Part shown: one piece after another, positions 58,653-64,000 of the stretch
Layout: the number at the start of each line of letters is the position of its first letter
How positions within the stretch are numbered: position 1 is the first letter of the stretch
DNA from: Synechococcus sp. CS-1329
Lineage (GTDB): Bacteria > Cyanobacteriota > Cyanobacteriia > PCC-6307 > Cyanobiaceae
DNA: 64,000 bases
NCBI RefSeq assembly: GCF_025128055.1
Contig: NZ_JAHLYS010000040.1
Coordinates: forward strand, 44,043 to 108,042
Direction of reading: 5' to 3'
Program-made: the position numbers and the translations under genes
Notes under the pieces: model-generated
The model's input: the letters and a program-made list of their open reading frames with translations, nothing else
The model's database searches: none
What the model was told of the DNA's origin: nothing

Positions 58653-58658
58653 TTCGGA
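58569..58658 (+). other. attC site 2, end of cassette 1
   Basis: Seven bases after the HEPN gene, ATCTAAC (58569-58575) starts an imperfect palindrome. The left arm TCCAGATTCAGAAGACGGGC pairs with GCCCGCTTCTGATCTGGA (58632-58649) except for one unpaired T and one unpaired A on the left, as expected for the extrahelical bases that set strand choice in attC. The right core is GTTCGGA (58652-58658). The centre can form a smaller stem (TGCCT/AGGCA). Confidence 0.85.
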
Positions 58659-58677
58659 AGTGGCTCGGTACTGATCC

Positions 58678-58890
58678 TTACCGGCGCTTGGCTGGCTTCC
58701 TCCACAACAGGCCGGCGATCCCGGTCCCAATACCGGCTCCGCCCAGGAAATAGCCGATTGGAATCAGGGCGAAAGCTTCACTGAGCGTGCCATCGGCCTC
58801 TACCCGCACCCCGATCAGTCGGTAGGCCACGGCGCAGACCACCGCGCCGGTGAGCAGCAGCAGCGCGAGGCGGATGAGCGGGCGTTTCAT
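58678..58890 (-). CDS. Small two-helix membrane protein, possibly DUF3955-like
   Basis: The 70-residue product has two hydrophobic segments (IRLALLLLTGAVVCAVAYRLI and LIPIGYFLGGAGIGTGIAGLL). The central EADGTLSEAFALIPIGYF resembles the DUF3955 pattern as I remember it. Its start overlaps the stop of the LprI-like gene by four bases, so the two are probably co-expressed. Function unknown. Confidence 0.6.
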   Translation of the reverse strand: MKRPLIRLALLLLTGAVVCAVAYRLIGVRVEADGTLSEAFALIPIGYFLGGAGIGTGIAGLLWRKPAKRR

Positions 58891-59303
58891 GGCCGCAGCT
58901 GCTCCAGCAGGGTCTGGGTGAGCGTCAGCTCACAGCGCGTCGTGACGATTCCGTAGCCCGTCCCCTGGAAACTCACCGACTTGGCGTAGGCGCACACCTT
59001 GCGGCGTTCGGCTCGGAAAGCACGCGCTTGCTCGTTTGGGTCGGCACTCGTCTTGTAGGAGCCGGTGAGGTTGTCGCGCCAGAGCGACTGGAAGGTTTCG
59101 CTGGGCATTTGCCTGGCCTCGCTGGCCACTCGCACCAGGGCCTTCTCCAGCTCCCGATCCTTGGCTTGGAGGGCTTCCATCACGCAGCGGGTTTCGGCCA
59201 CGGTGCTTTCTGATGGGGTGCAGACCTCCGCTGCTGGTGCCGGCAGCGGCAGCAGCAGCGGCACCAGGGAGGCGGCCAGCAGCAGGTGGAGACAGTTGCG
59301 CAT
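58887..59303 (-). CDS. LprI-like exported protein
   Basis: The 138-residue product has a signal peptide (LHLLLAASLVPLLLPLPAPA) and a mature region with paired cysteines (about positions 28, 40, 104 and 123) and alternating helices, resembling the LprI N-terminal domain of lysozyme-inhibitor-like proteins. Inhibition of lysozyme is an inference from the family, not shown here. It precedes the two-helix membrane protein gene in one operon. Confidence 0.6.
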   Translation of the reverse strand: MRNCLHLLLAASLVPLLLPLPAPAAEVCTPSESTVAETRCVMEALQAKDRELEKALVRVASEARQMPSETFQSLWRDNLTGSYKTSADPNEQARAFRAERRKVCAYAKSVSFQGTGYGIVTTRCELTLTQTLLEQLRP

Positions 59304-59388
59304 CGTGGGCCTTTTCTCCAGACGGATTTGCCCCCAGATAGATTGTCATGCTGGGAGCTGGTGTTCCGAGTCGCCGCGCCTCTTCCCG

Positions 59389-59739
59389 ATGACCAGCCTG
59401 TTCTCCCGGCTCCCACTGGTGCTCACGGCCATCGCCGGCTGCCTTGTCACCCACCCGGCTGCCGCATGGGCAGCCCCGGCCGGCAGCAACCTCGCGGTGC
59501 TGCTTCAGGCAGCGGGCGGCCAGCCCCTGGGCCTCTACGACGGTGTGCGCTTCGTGCGCATCAACGCCTCCGACGGCACCCGCATCACCGTCACGATCAA
59601 CTGCGAGCAGGAGCTCTGGCGAGTGGCCCGCATTGAGCCCAGAACCGGCCGAGCGGACTTCCGCGACGATCGCTTCCAGAGTGCTGCCGGCATCGGACGC
59701 AGCCGCTGGTGCACCACCCCCGTGCGCACGATGGAGTGA
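59389..59739 (+). CDS. Exported protein of unknown function
   Basis: The ATG at 59389 gives 116 residues with a signal peptide (LPLVLTAIAGCLVTHPAAAWA). The mature part of about 85 residues has two cysteines (in TINCEQEL and SRWCTTP). I do not recognise it. It is divergent from the LprI-like gene and lies nine bases before the end of the convergent gene at 59748. Confidence 0.6.
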   Translation: MTSLFSRLPLVLTAIAGCLVTHPAAAWAAPAGSNLAVLLQAAGGQPLGLYDGVRFVRINASDGTRITVTINCEQELWRVARIEPRTGRADFRDDRFQSAAGIGRSRWCTTPVRTME

Positions 59740-59747
59740 GTCTGGGC

Positions 59748-60038
59748 TCACTCCTCCAGCAGCTGCACCTGGTACACGGCCACATTGCTGTGGGCAAGCG
59801 AGCGCACGATCTCAGGCACCATCTGCATCGGGGTGCAGAGCGTCAGTGAGCGGCGCCTGCCGGCGGCCATCTCCGCCAGGTGCTGGGGATCGATGCTGGT
59901 GGAGCGCTGCTGCGCTGCAGCCTCAAACACCTCCACCGCTGGGCTCTTCCCGGAACCCAGCACAAACAGCACCCGCCGGGGCGTCTCGCTGTAGTCGCGG
60001 CTGAGGGCCTCCAGTGCCGTGATGTCCGGGTGTGTCAT
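59748..60038 (-). CDS. Hypothetical protein, 96 residues
   Basis: The product is soluble, with VLFVLGSGKSPAVEVFEAAA and a C-terminal VPEIVRSLAHSNVAVYQVQLLEE, suggesting a small alternating alpha/beta fold. No family is recognised. It is divergent from the SH3-like gene at 60106, with 67 bases between starts. Codon use is host-like. Confidence 0.5.
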   Translation of the reverse strand: MTHPDITALEALSRDYSETPRRVLFVLGSGKSPAVEVFEAAAQQRSTSIDPQHLAEMAAGRRRSLTLCTPMQMVPEIVRSLAHSNVAVYQVQLLEE

Positions 60039-60105
60039 GGCGTGATGGTGGCGGGGGGATTGCTACACCCACCTGGATAATCGATTGGCTTCCCTTTGCT
60101 CCCGC

Positions 60106-60705
60106 ATGCTCCACCGCCGCTTCCTCGCCATCGCTGCTGTCAGCGCGAGTGTCATCGCCGGGGGCTCCCTGGTGCGTCCTGCCACGGCCGCCCAGGCGCT
60201 GGACTGCTGGATGAACGACAGCAAGCAGACCTGTCAGGTGAAGCCCTGGGGCAACGGGGGATTTGAGATCAGCTTCAGCGGCAGTGCCATCTATCGCTTC
60301 GTGCCGGCCGGTCCACCCACCACCGACAACCGCCGCATGCGTGATGAGCAGGGCCGCCTCTGGCTGATGAGCGGCCACCACAGCTTCACGCTCAGCGAGC
60401 AGAACGGCGATGGCAACCGAATCGCCGTCTCCAACGTCAAGAGTCGGCCCGCAGCGGCCGTGGATCACCAGGCCCACAGCAAGGTGAAACTCAGCGGCCA
60501 TGGTCAGCCCACGGTGACCCTCTACGCCAAGCCCAACTACGGCGCCGCGATCGCGGGGATGGGGGTGTCGGGGGAAACGCTCGACAAGCTGGCGTGCACC
60601 TCAAACAGCCAGGGCACCTGGTGCCGGGTGGGCTACCCCGGCCAGAGCGGCCGGGTGCTGTGGGTGAACCGGGATTCGCTGATCTTCCTGGGGGATGGTG
60701 AATAA
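60106..60705 (+). CDS. Exported protein with C-terminal SH3-like domain
   Basis: The ATG at 60106 gives 199 residues (a TTG at 60085 is an alternative). There is a signal peptide (FLAIAAVSASVIAGGSLV, cleavage after TAA). The mature region begins LDCWMNDSKQTCQVK. The C-terminal part, TVTLYAKPNYGAAIAGMGVS then GTWCRVGYPGQSGRVLWVNR, has the layout of a bacterial SH3 domain. It is likely periplasmic; partner unknown. Confidence 0.65.
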   Translation: MLHRRFLAIAAVSASVIAGGSLVRPATAAQALDCWMNDSKQTCQVKPWGNGGFEISFSGSAIYRFVPAGPPTTDNRRMRDEQGRLWLMSGHHSFTLSEQNGDGNRIAVSNVKSRPAAAVDHQAHSKVKLSGHGQPTVTLYAKPNYGAAIAGMGVSGETLDKLACTSNSQGTWCRVGYPGQSGRVLWVNRDSLIFLGDGE

Positions 60706-60946
60706 GGGATTGCTCCTGCGCTTGCTTGCCCTGGCCGGATTCCAGCCCTGGCCTTTGCAGCTGCCCATGCGATCGGGTTGGAGAAGCGCATCACCCAGCA
60801 CTACGGCCGCTCCCGGCCGTCCCGTCCAAAAGCCCCGTTTCATGCCTGCTGAGCGGGCCCTTGCGCTGGCGCGCAAGCTGGCCGCCAGCGCGAGCAATCA
60901 AGATGCGGATGACATGCCTACGCTCTACACATCAGGGAGGCCGGCC

Positions 60947-61066
60947 ATGCGCACGAACATCGTCATCGACGACCAGCTGATGCACGATTCGATGCAGGTC
61001 AGCGGCGCCCGCACCAAGCGGGAAGCCGCCGAGATCGGCCTGCGCACCCTCGTGGTAGCCGGGCTC
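60947..61066 (+). pseudogene. vapB-type antitoxin remnant
   Basis: The frame opens MRTNIVIDDQLMHDSMQVSG and continues ARTKREAAEIGLRTLV, which is the full N-terminal DNA-binding part of a VapB (DUF2191-type) antitoxin. A strong ribosome-binding site AGGGAGG lies at 60933-60939. After LRTLV (about 61055) homology stops and the frame runs antisense through an acetyltransferase remnant to 61162. The toxin-binding tail and any vapC gene are missing, so the module is broken. Confidence 0.65.
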
Positions 61067-61393
61067 CCCCAGCATTACAGCCCAGGTGTGCCTCATTTGG
61101 CTGGCAACGTCCAGCCCTGCTCGCCCCAGCTGGGCGCCAATACCCTGGCAGCGGTAGGTTGATGGCACGGCCAGTGGAGCCAGACCAACGCCGGTAGGTC
61201 CCGCCGCCGTGGTGACCGGCGAGAAGGCCACATGGCCGACGATCTGTTCCTGATCTGTAGCGACGAGGGACACCGTGAGCCGCCCGGCTTGGCGCAGTGC
61301 CATGACCAGCCGGGCCTCCAAGGCACCGTTCATCAGCTCGTTCCTGGTCAAGGATGGGCAGCTGCAGCAGTGCCTTCTCGCTTGTGGCGGCAT
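61055..61393 (-). pseudogene. GNAT acetyltransferase remnant
   Basis: On the minus strand ALEARLVMALRQAGRLTVSL, VATDQEQIVGHVAFSPVT, VGLAPLAVPSTYRCQGIGAQ and AVMLGEPGYH are the middle of a YhbS-type GNAT acetyltransferase, including the acetyl-CoA loop RCQGIGAQ. The usual N-terminal part is missing or altered, and the C-terminus is cut after GEPGYH, where the sequence turns into antisense vapB. This is a deletion or rearrangement joint. Confidence 0.65.
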
Positions 61394-61448
61394 TCTGTTC
61401 TAGGTAAGGAAACTCTCACGCTCCTGTGGGAGCCCTCGGTCGTGAACG

Positions 61449-61742
61449 GTGGCCCTCCTCGCTGAACTTCTGGTCGGACAACCCGGACACAGTCTGATCG
61501 TGGCTCTGGTCCTGCTGGCTGGCTGGTCCCTGCTGCGCTTCTCCGGGGCCATCAGCAGGCGATCGGCCCAGCCTCTGCTGTGGTCCTCCGCGGGCTGGGG
61601 GTTGTATGCCGCCTGGGAAGCGCTGGTGCAGCTGCAAACGCCCGAGGCCAACATCCGGGTCGATCTGCTGCTGATCTGGCCGCTGCTGGGCGCGCTCACG
61701 CTGTACGGGTTGATCAGGTGCGCGATCGCTGTCAGACGGTGA
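61449..61742 (+). CDS. Small conserved membrane protein
   Basis: The GTG at 61449 gives 97 residues with three hydrophobic segments and the stretch WGLYAAWEALVQLQTPEANI followed by RVDLLLIWPLL, a pattern I recall from conserved hypothetical proteins in several phyla. Function is unknown. Codon use is GC-rich. Confidence 0.6.
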   Translation: MALLAELLVGQPGHSLIVALVLLAGWSLLRFSGAISRRSAQPLLWSSAGWGLYAAWEALVQLQTPEANIRVDLLLIWPLLGALTLYGLIRCAIAVRR

Positions 61743-61851
61743 GATGGGTGGGGGGGATCGGAATGAACGAGCCCGGAATGGTGTGCTAAGTAAAGTATAA
61801 GGCTGGCCCAGTGAGGCGATCCGAGCCGAGTTCCGATTCCCTACTTCCCTG

Positions 61852-62589
61852 ATGATTCGCAGCCTTCGTCAAACCTCCGCAGCCCTCGGCGCGGGCCTTC
61901 TTCTGGCGGGGCTTTCCGCCCCCTTCGCCCCAGCGGCCATGGCCGAAGTGCTGGTCAGGGCCCAGGGCCGTTGCAAGCTGATGAGCGGTGGCTACGAAGC
62001 CTTCAATGGGCACTGCACCTTCAAGCACAAAAAGGCAGGCAACACCGATGCCTACGTCGTCAAGCTTGATGATGGCACGGATTTCATCTTCTCCGGCCCA
62101 GGCGTGCAGGCCCTTAGCGTGCAGACCTACGCCGGTGTCCGCAACGTGAAGCACAAGGCTCAGGCGGATCATGAGGTCTTCAGCTGGAACGATGGCGAAG
62201 CCCGCAGGCTCTCGGTGCGTCTCGACCAGGTCCAGAATCCTGATGTCCGCTTCGACGATGCACCCCAGAAGGCTGACGCCGGCTCCCTGCTGGGTGCGGC
62301 GGTGGGTGCCCTGATCGGCGGCCTGATCTCAGGCAAGCCGGTCACCACCACGGAGCCTGCCCGTGAAGGAGCTCCGGTGTCCGATCTGCAATCGCTGGTG
62401 GGCGCCAGGGGAGGGCAGGCCGAAGGAACCCTGACATCGAAGGGCTACACCTACCGCGGTGGCACCAAGCTGGCCGACAGTTCCTTCACCTACTGGGAGC
62501 AGCCCTCCACGAACAACTGCGTGACGATTCGCACCACCGACGGCCGTTATCAGTCGATCACCTACACCAAGCGGAGCGACTGCAACTGA
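61852..62589 (+). CDS. Exported hypothetical protein with Gly-rich linker
   Basis: The 245-residue product starts with a signal peptide (LGAGLLLAGLSAPFAPAAMA). The mature N-terminal part (about 35-130) has two Cys (GRCKLMSGG and GHCTFKHKK). A short glycine-zipper-like segment (GSLLGAAVGALIGGLISGK, about 144-162) comes next, then a C-terminal domain with TNNCVTIRTTDGRYQSI. I do not recognise a characterised family. A strong terminator follows 19 bases after the stop. Confidence 0.65.
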   Translation: MIRSLRQTSAALGAGLLLAGLSAPFAPAAMAEVLVRAQGRCKLMSGGYEAFNGHCTFKHKKAGNTDAYVVKLDDGTDFIFSGPGVQALSVQTYAGVRNVKHKAQADHEVFSWNDGEARRLSVRLDQVQNPDVRFDDAPQKADAGSLLGAAVGALIGGLISGKPVTTTEPAREGAPVSDLQSLVGARGGQAEGTLTSKGYTYRGGTKLADSSFTYWEQPSTNNCVTIRTTDGRYQSITYTKRSDCN

Positions 62590-62608
62590 GCCATCAGCAT
62601 GCTCAACC

Positions 62609-62636
62609 CCTGGGGCCATCCAGCCCCAGGTTTTTT
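62609..62636 (+). terminator. Intrinsic terminator after the gene at 61852
   Basis: An 8-bp stem (CCTGGGGC, 6-base loop CATCCA, GCCCCAGG) is followed by six T. This is a strong terminator for the plus-strand gene ending at 62589. It lies just before the convergent YeaQ-like gene. Confidence 0.88.
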
Positions 62637-62651
62637 ATGGGGCCTCGCCCT

Positions 62652-62897
62652 TCAGGCGCGCCTGATCACCCGCAGCACCACCAGAAGGATCACGGCGCCG
62701 AGCGTGGCCACCACGATGCTCCCCAGCACACCCCCTCCGACGGCACCACCCAGACCGCTGAAGAGCAGGCCACCGATCAGGGCCCCGATGATGCCGACAA
62801 CCAGATCACCGATCAGGCCGAAGCCACCGCCTTTGACCAGGACACCAGCGAGCCAACCGGCAATGACCCCCACCAGCAGAAACCAGAGAACGTTCAT
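62652..62897 (-). CDS. GlsB/YeaQ/YmgE-family membrane protein
   Basis: The 81-residue product has three membrane segments rich in glycine (LWFLLVGVIAGWLAGVLVKG, LIGDLVVGIIGALIGGLLF and LGSIVVATLGAVILLVVLR), the exact pattern of the transglycosylase-associated YeaQ/YmgE family linked to stress response. Function remains unclear. It is the last gene before attC site 3. Confidence 0.88.
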   Translation of the reverse strand: MNVLWFLLVGVIAGWLAGVLVKGGGFGLIGDLVVGIIGALIGGLLFSGLGGAVGGGVLGSIVVATLGAVILLVVLRVIRRA

Positions 62898-63031
62898 GAG
62901 CTCTCATCCTTGTTCTTGAAGATCAACAAAAACGTAGACGCGAGGGCAAGCCAAGAGCCATGCAGGCTTAAGTTCCTTACAGACTTGTTGCAAGTCCTGG
63001 GCATTCGCCAGATCAGAGAGAATGGGGGCAC

Positions 63032-63119
63032 TCCGAACAAGCCCCTGGAGTGGTCAGGCCGCCGCAGCTCTCTGCTGCTCCAGTCACCGCTTGCCTGCCA
63101 CTCAGGGTCAGCGTTAGCC
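63032..63119 (+). other. attC site 3
   Basis: TCCGAAC (63032-63038), spacer AAGCC and CCTGGAGTGGTCAGGC face GCCTGCCACTCAGGG (63093-63107), spacer TCAGC and GTTAGCC (63113-63119). The arms pair over about 14 bases with an unpaired T and a further small bulge on the left, the attC pattern of extrahelical bases. The right end TCAGCGTTAG is identical to that of attC site 1. Total 88 bases. Confidence 0.82.
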
Positions 63120-63170
63120 AGAGCAGGGGGATGCGCGGAAATCACCACCGTGGCTACAATGTGAGCACGT

Positions 63171-63428
63171 GTGCAGGGTGTGGTCGTGGTGCGAGCGAAG
63201 CTGGTCAAAATCGGCAACTCGAGAGGGATCCGCCTCGCCAAGCCACTGCTTGAGGTTGCGGGGCTGGCTGACGAAGTCGAGATCGAAGCGGCTCCAGGGG
63301 TTCTGACCATCAGGCCATCCGCTCATCCGAGGGCTGGCTGGGCAGAGGCGGCATCGTCTTTGGAGCCAGAGGGACTTCTCGATGAAATGAGCGCCACCCG
63401 GTTTGATGACGAAGAGTGGTCCTGGTGA
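63171..63428 (+). CDS. MazE/AbrB-type antitoxin
   Basis: The 85-residue product has the swapped-hairpin AbrB DNA-binding motif, VRAKLVKIGNSRGIRLAKPL (about residues 7-26), then EVEIEAAPGVLTIRP. The C-terminal tail is acidic (SATRFDDEEWSW), as expected for the toxin-wrapping part. GTG starts at 63171 or 63189 are possible. It overlaps the toxin gene, the usual antitoxin-first order; it should repress its own operon. Confidence 0.85.
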   Translation: MQGVVVVRAKLVKIGNSRGIRLAKPLLEVAGLADEVEIEAAPGVLTIRPSAHPRAGWAEAASSLEPEGLLDEMSATRFDDEEWSW

Positions 63429-63757
63429 CTGAAGAACACGTCTCAAGAGGCGATATCTTCCTTGTCGCGTTAAATCCCACGCGAGGATCTGAAATCAGGA
63501 AGACGAGGCCTTGTGCCGTAGTGTCACCGAACGAGCTGAATGCTCACCTTCGCACTTTCATTGTTGCGCCGCTCACAACTGGCGGCCATCCATACCCATT
63601 TCGAGTGCGTTGCAGGTTTGATGGCAAGGACGGCCATGTTGTGGCTGATCAGCTGAGAGCTGTAGACAGAGACCGTCTCGTCAAGCGATTGGGGAGTCTG
63701 TCGGAGACCACCCTGAATGAGCTGCTGGGTGCTCTTCAGGCGATGTTCGCGGTGTAG
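63425..63757 (+). CDS. MazF/PemK-type endoribonuclease toxin
   Basis: The product (110 residues from GTG 63425, 113 from ATG 63416) carries SRGDIFLVALNPTRGSEIRK, TRPCAVVSPNELN and FIVAPLTTGG, the signature strands of PemK/MazF mRNA interferases. The Arg in the TRP motif and the Thr in PLTT are the usual active-site positions. GTG 63425 overlaps the antitoxin stop as GTGA. Sequence specificity cannot be predicted. Confidence 0.88.
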   Translation: MTEEHVSRGDIFLVALNPTRGSEIRKTRPCAVVSPNELNAHLRTFIVAPLTTGGHPYPFRVRCRFDGKDGHVVADQLRAVDRDRLVKRLGSLSETTLNELLGALQAMFAV

Positions 63758-63763
63758 ATGCCT

Positions 63764-63867
63764 GGCTAACACAGCCATGCACCTGACCCGCCACCTTCAA
63801 TTTCCCGAAGCCCAACGAGATCCCGAACCAGAAGCTCTCAGCAGGAAGGTGATAGCGAGCGCTAGGA
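63764..63867 (+). other. attC-like site 4, degenerate right end
   Basis: GGCTAAC (63764-63770), spacer ACAGCC and ATGCACCTGACC face GGAAGGTGATA, spacer GCGAGC and GCTAGGA (63861-63867). The right core has C where GTTRRRY needs T, so this end may be inactive. The arms are less perfect than in sites 2 and 3, but one unpaired G on the left fits an extrahelical base. It is 7 bases past the toxin stop. Confidence 0.6.
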
Positions 63868-63919
63868 GGCTGTTGCGCGTAGATCACTGCCGACCTTCTC
63901 CACAGACGCCCATGAATCT

Positions 63920-63952
63920 GCCCAGATCCTTGTGACTGCAATGGATCTGGGC
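63920..63952. repeat. Perfect 10-bp inverted repeat near the window end
   Basis: GCCCAGATCC and GGATCTGGGC, separated by 13 bases, lie just upstream of a transposase-like start. They may belong to the end of an insertion sequence. Only one end of the putative element is in the window, so this is not proven. Confidence 0.5.
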
Positions 63953-63965
63953 GAGAGAATGGGGC

Positions 63966-64000
63966 ATGCAGAAGCCCAAGACCTTCCGTCCCTGGCAGCC
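63966..64000 (+). CDS. Transposase N-terminus, IS1182-like, cut by the window end
   Basis: The last 35 bases open with ATG and code for MQKPKTFRPWQ and the start of the next residues. This resembles the conserved beginning of IS1182/DUF772-type transposases (KTFRPW followed by a Pro-rich segment). Only about eleven residues are visible, so the call rests on that short match and on the inverted repeat just upstream. Confidence 0.4.
   Translation, partial: MQKPKTFRPWQ

Larger units (their letters stand above)
58653..63113 (+). mobile_element. Integron segment 2, multi-gene (4.46 kb)
   Basis: This stretch lies between the cores of attC sites 2 and 3. Its leading TTCGGA is the reverse complement of TCCGAA in attC site 3, so formally it is one cassette, but it holds about ten small genes in both orientations plus gene remnants. 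It may be several cassettes fused by loss of internal attC sites, or host chromosome caught between attC sites by rearrangement. I found no convincing attC inside it. Confidence 0.55.
63114..63861 (+). mobile_element. Integron cassette 3 (MazE/MazF-type toxin-antitoxin)
   Basis: The cassette is about 748 bp and begins TTAGCC, the reverse complement of GGCTAA in attC site 4. It holds an antitoxin-toxin pair in the intI direction with its own start region. Toxin-antitoxin cassettes are typical stabilisers of large chromosomal integrons, which supports the integron reading of the whole locus. Confidence 0.72.
56665..63867 (+). mobile_element. Chromosomal integron: intI plus three attC-bounded segments
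   Basis: The element consists of an integron-type integrase and four attC-like palindromes at 57640, 58569, 63032 and 63764. Its first segment carries a HEPN-like gene, the second about ten small genes, the third a MazE/MazF-type pair. Each segment's first six bases after the junction G are the reverse complement of the outer core of its own downstream attC (TTAGAT/ATCTAA, TTCGGA/TCCGAA, TTAGCC/GGCTAA), as circular cassettes require. Cassettes follow intI in the same direction, opposite to most integrons. No separate attI was identified. Confidence 0.8.

Noticed and set aside
60706..60946. A gene between the SH3-like gene and the vapB remnant
   Set aside because: Frames are open on both strands but give low-complexity Pro/Arg/Ala-rich products without start signals or motifs; at most this is decayed coding DNA.
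61155..61162. GTTGATG near the vapB/GNAT joint as an integron core
   Set aside because: It does not match GTTRRRY and no inverted arm could be found around it.
1..64000. CRISPR array or cas genes
   Set aside because: No regularly spaced direct repeats and no Cas-like product were seen anywhere in the window.

Overview
The window is chromosomal DNA of a GC-rich picocyanobacterium of the Synechococcus/Cyanobium type. The assignment rests on psaA-psaB and psaI-psaL (photosystem I), ndhH (NDH-1), a phylloquinone (men) gene set ending in a MenA-type prenyltransferase, a cyanobacterial-order ribosomal protein supercluster, and small families typical of cyanobacteria (DUF3285, DUF456, cyanobacterial HNH protein). 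The species is not determined.

Bases 1-14819, all on the plus strand, hold the S10-spc-alpha-L13 supercluster: rplB (5'-truncated by the window edge), rpsS, rplV, rpsC, rplP, rpmC, rpsQ, rplN, rplX, rplE, rpsH, rplF, rplR, rpsE, rplO, secY, adk, rpmJ, rpsM, rpsK, rpoA, rplQ, truA, rplM, rpsI, rpmE and prfA. infA is not between adk and rpmJ. From 14829 to 24084 come an HNH protein, alr, tRNA-Ser(GCT), a beta-lactamase-like hydrolase, an NlpC/P60 peptidase, a GT2 glycosyltransferase, a small HEAT-like protein, psaI-psaL and an RND transporter. The psaAB operon follows on the minus strand (24156-28703).

Bases 29163-41620 are housekeeping genes: a CbiG-CobJ fusion, tRNA-Pro(CGG), lipA, a pseudouridine synthase whose catalytic Asp reads as Gly, a LuxR-type response regulator, a cysteine desulfurase, a membrane-protein gene split by a frameshift at a run of eight G, DUF456, rsmH, ndhH and a DHNA-CoA thioesterase. 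The phylloquinone genes lie at 41060-49131: the thioesterase, then menA-menC-orf101-menE (minus strand) and menF (plus strand). The thioesterase is separated from the rest by an AT-rich island with an IS630-family insertion sequence and a PspC-like gene. Bases 49138-56581 carry a Kv-type channel, gshB-grxC, prfB with its programmed +1 frameshift, DUF3285-ybeY-dgkA-pabA/trpG, a degenerate metallo-beta-lactamase-fold protein and hisC.

The most unusual part is 56665-63867, which I read as a chromosomal integron. It has an intact integron-type tyrosine recombinase (IntI), followed in the same direction by four attC-like imperfect palindromes. Cassette 1 (57806-58652) is AT-richer and encodes a HEPN-like protein with an RNxxxH motif. 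Segment 2 (58653-63113) is unusually long, with about ten small genes and a join between a vapB remnant and an acetyltransferase remnant. Cassette 3 (63114-63861) is a MazE/MazF-type toxin-antitoxin pair. For each segment, the six bases after the upstream junction are the exact reverse complement of the outer core of its own downstream attC, as expected if each segment once existed as a circular cassette. The window ends in the first codons of what looks like an IS1182-type transposase.

All calls were made by reading the sequence and translations by eye; no database search or folding program was run.
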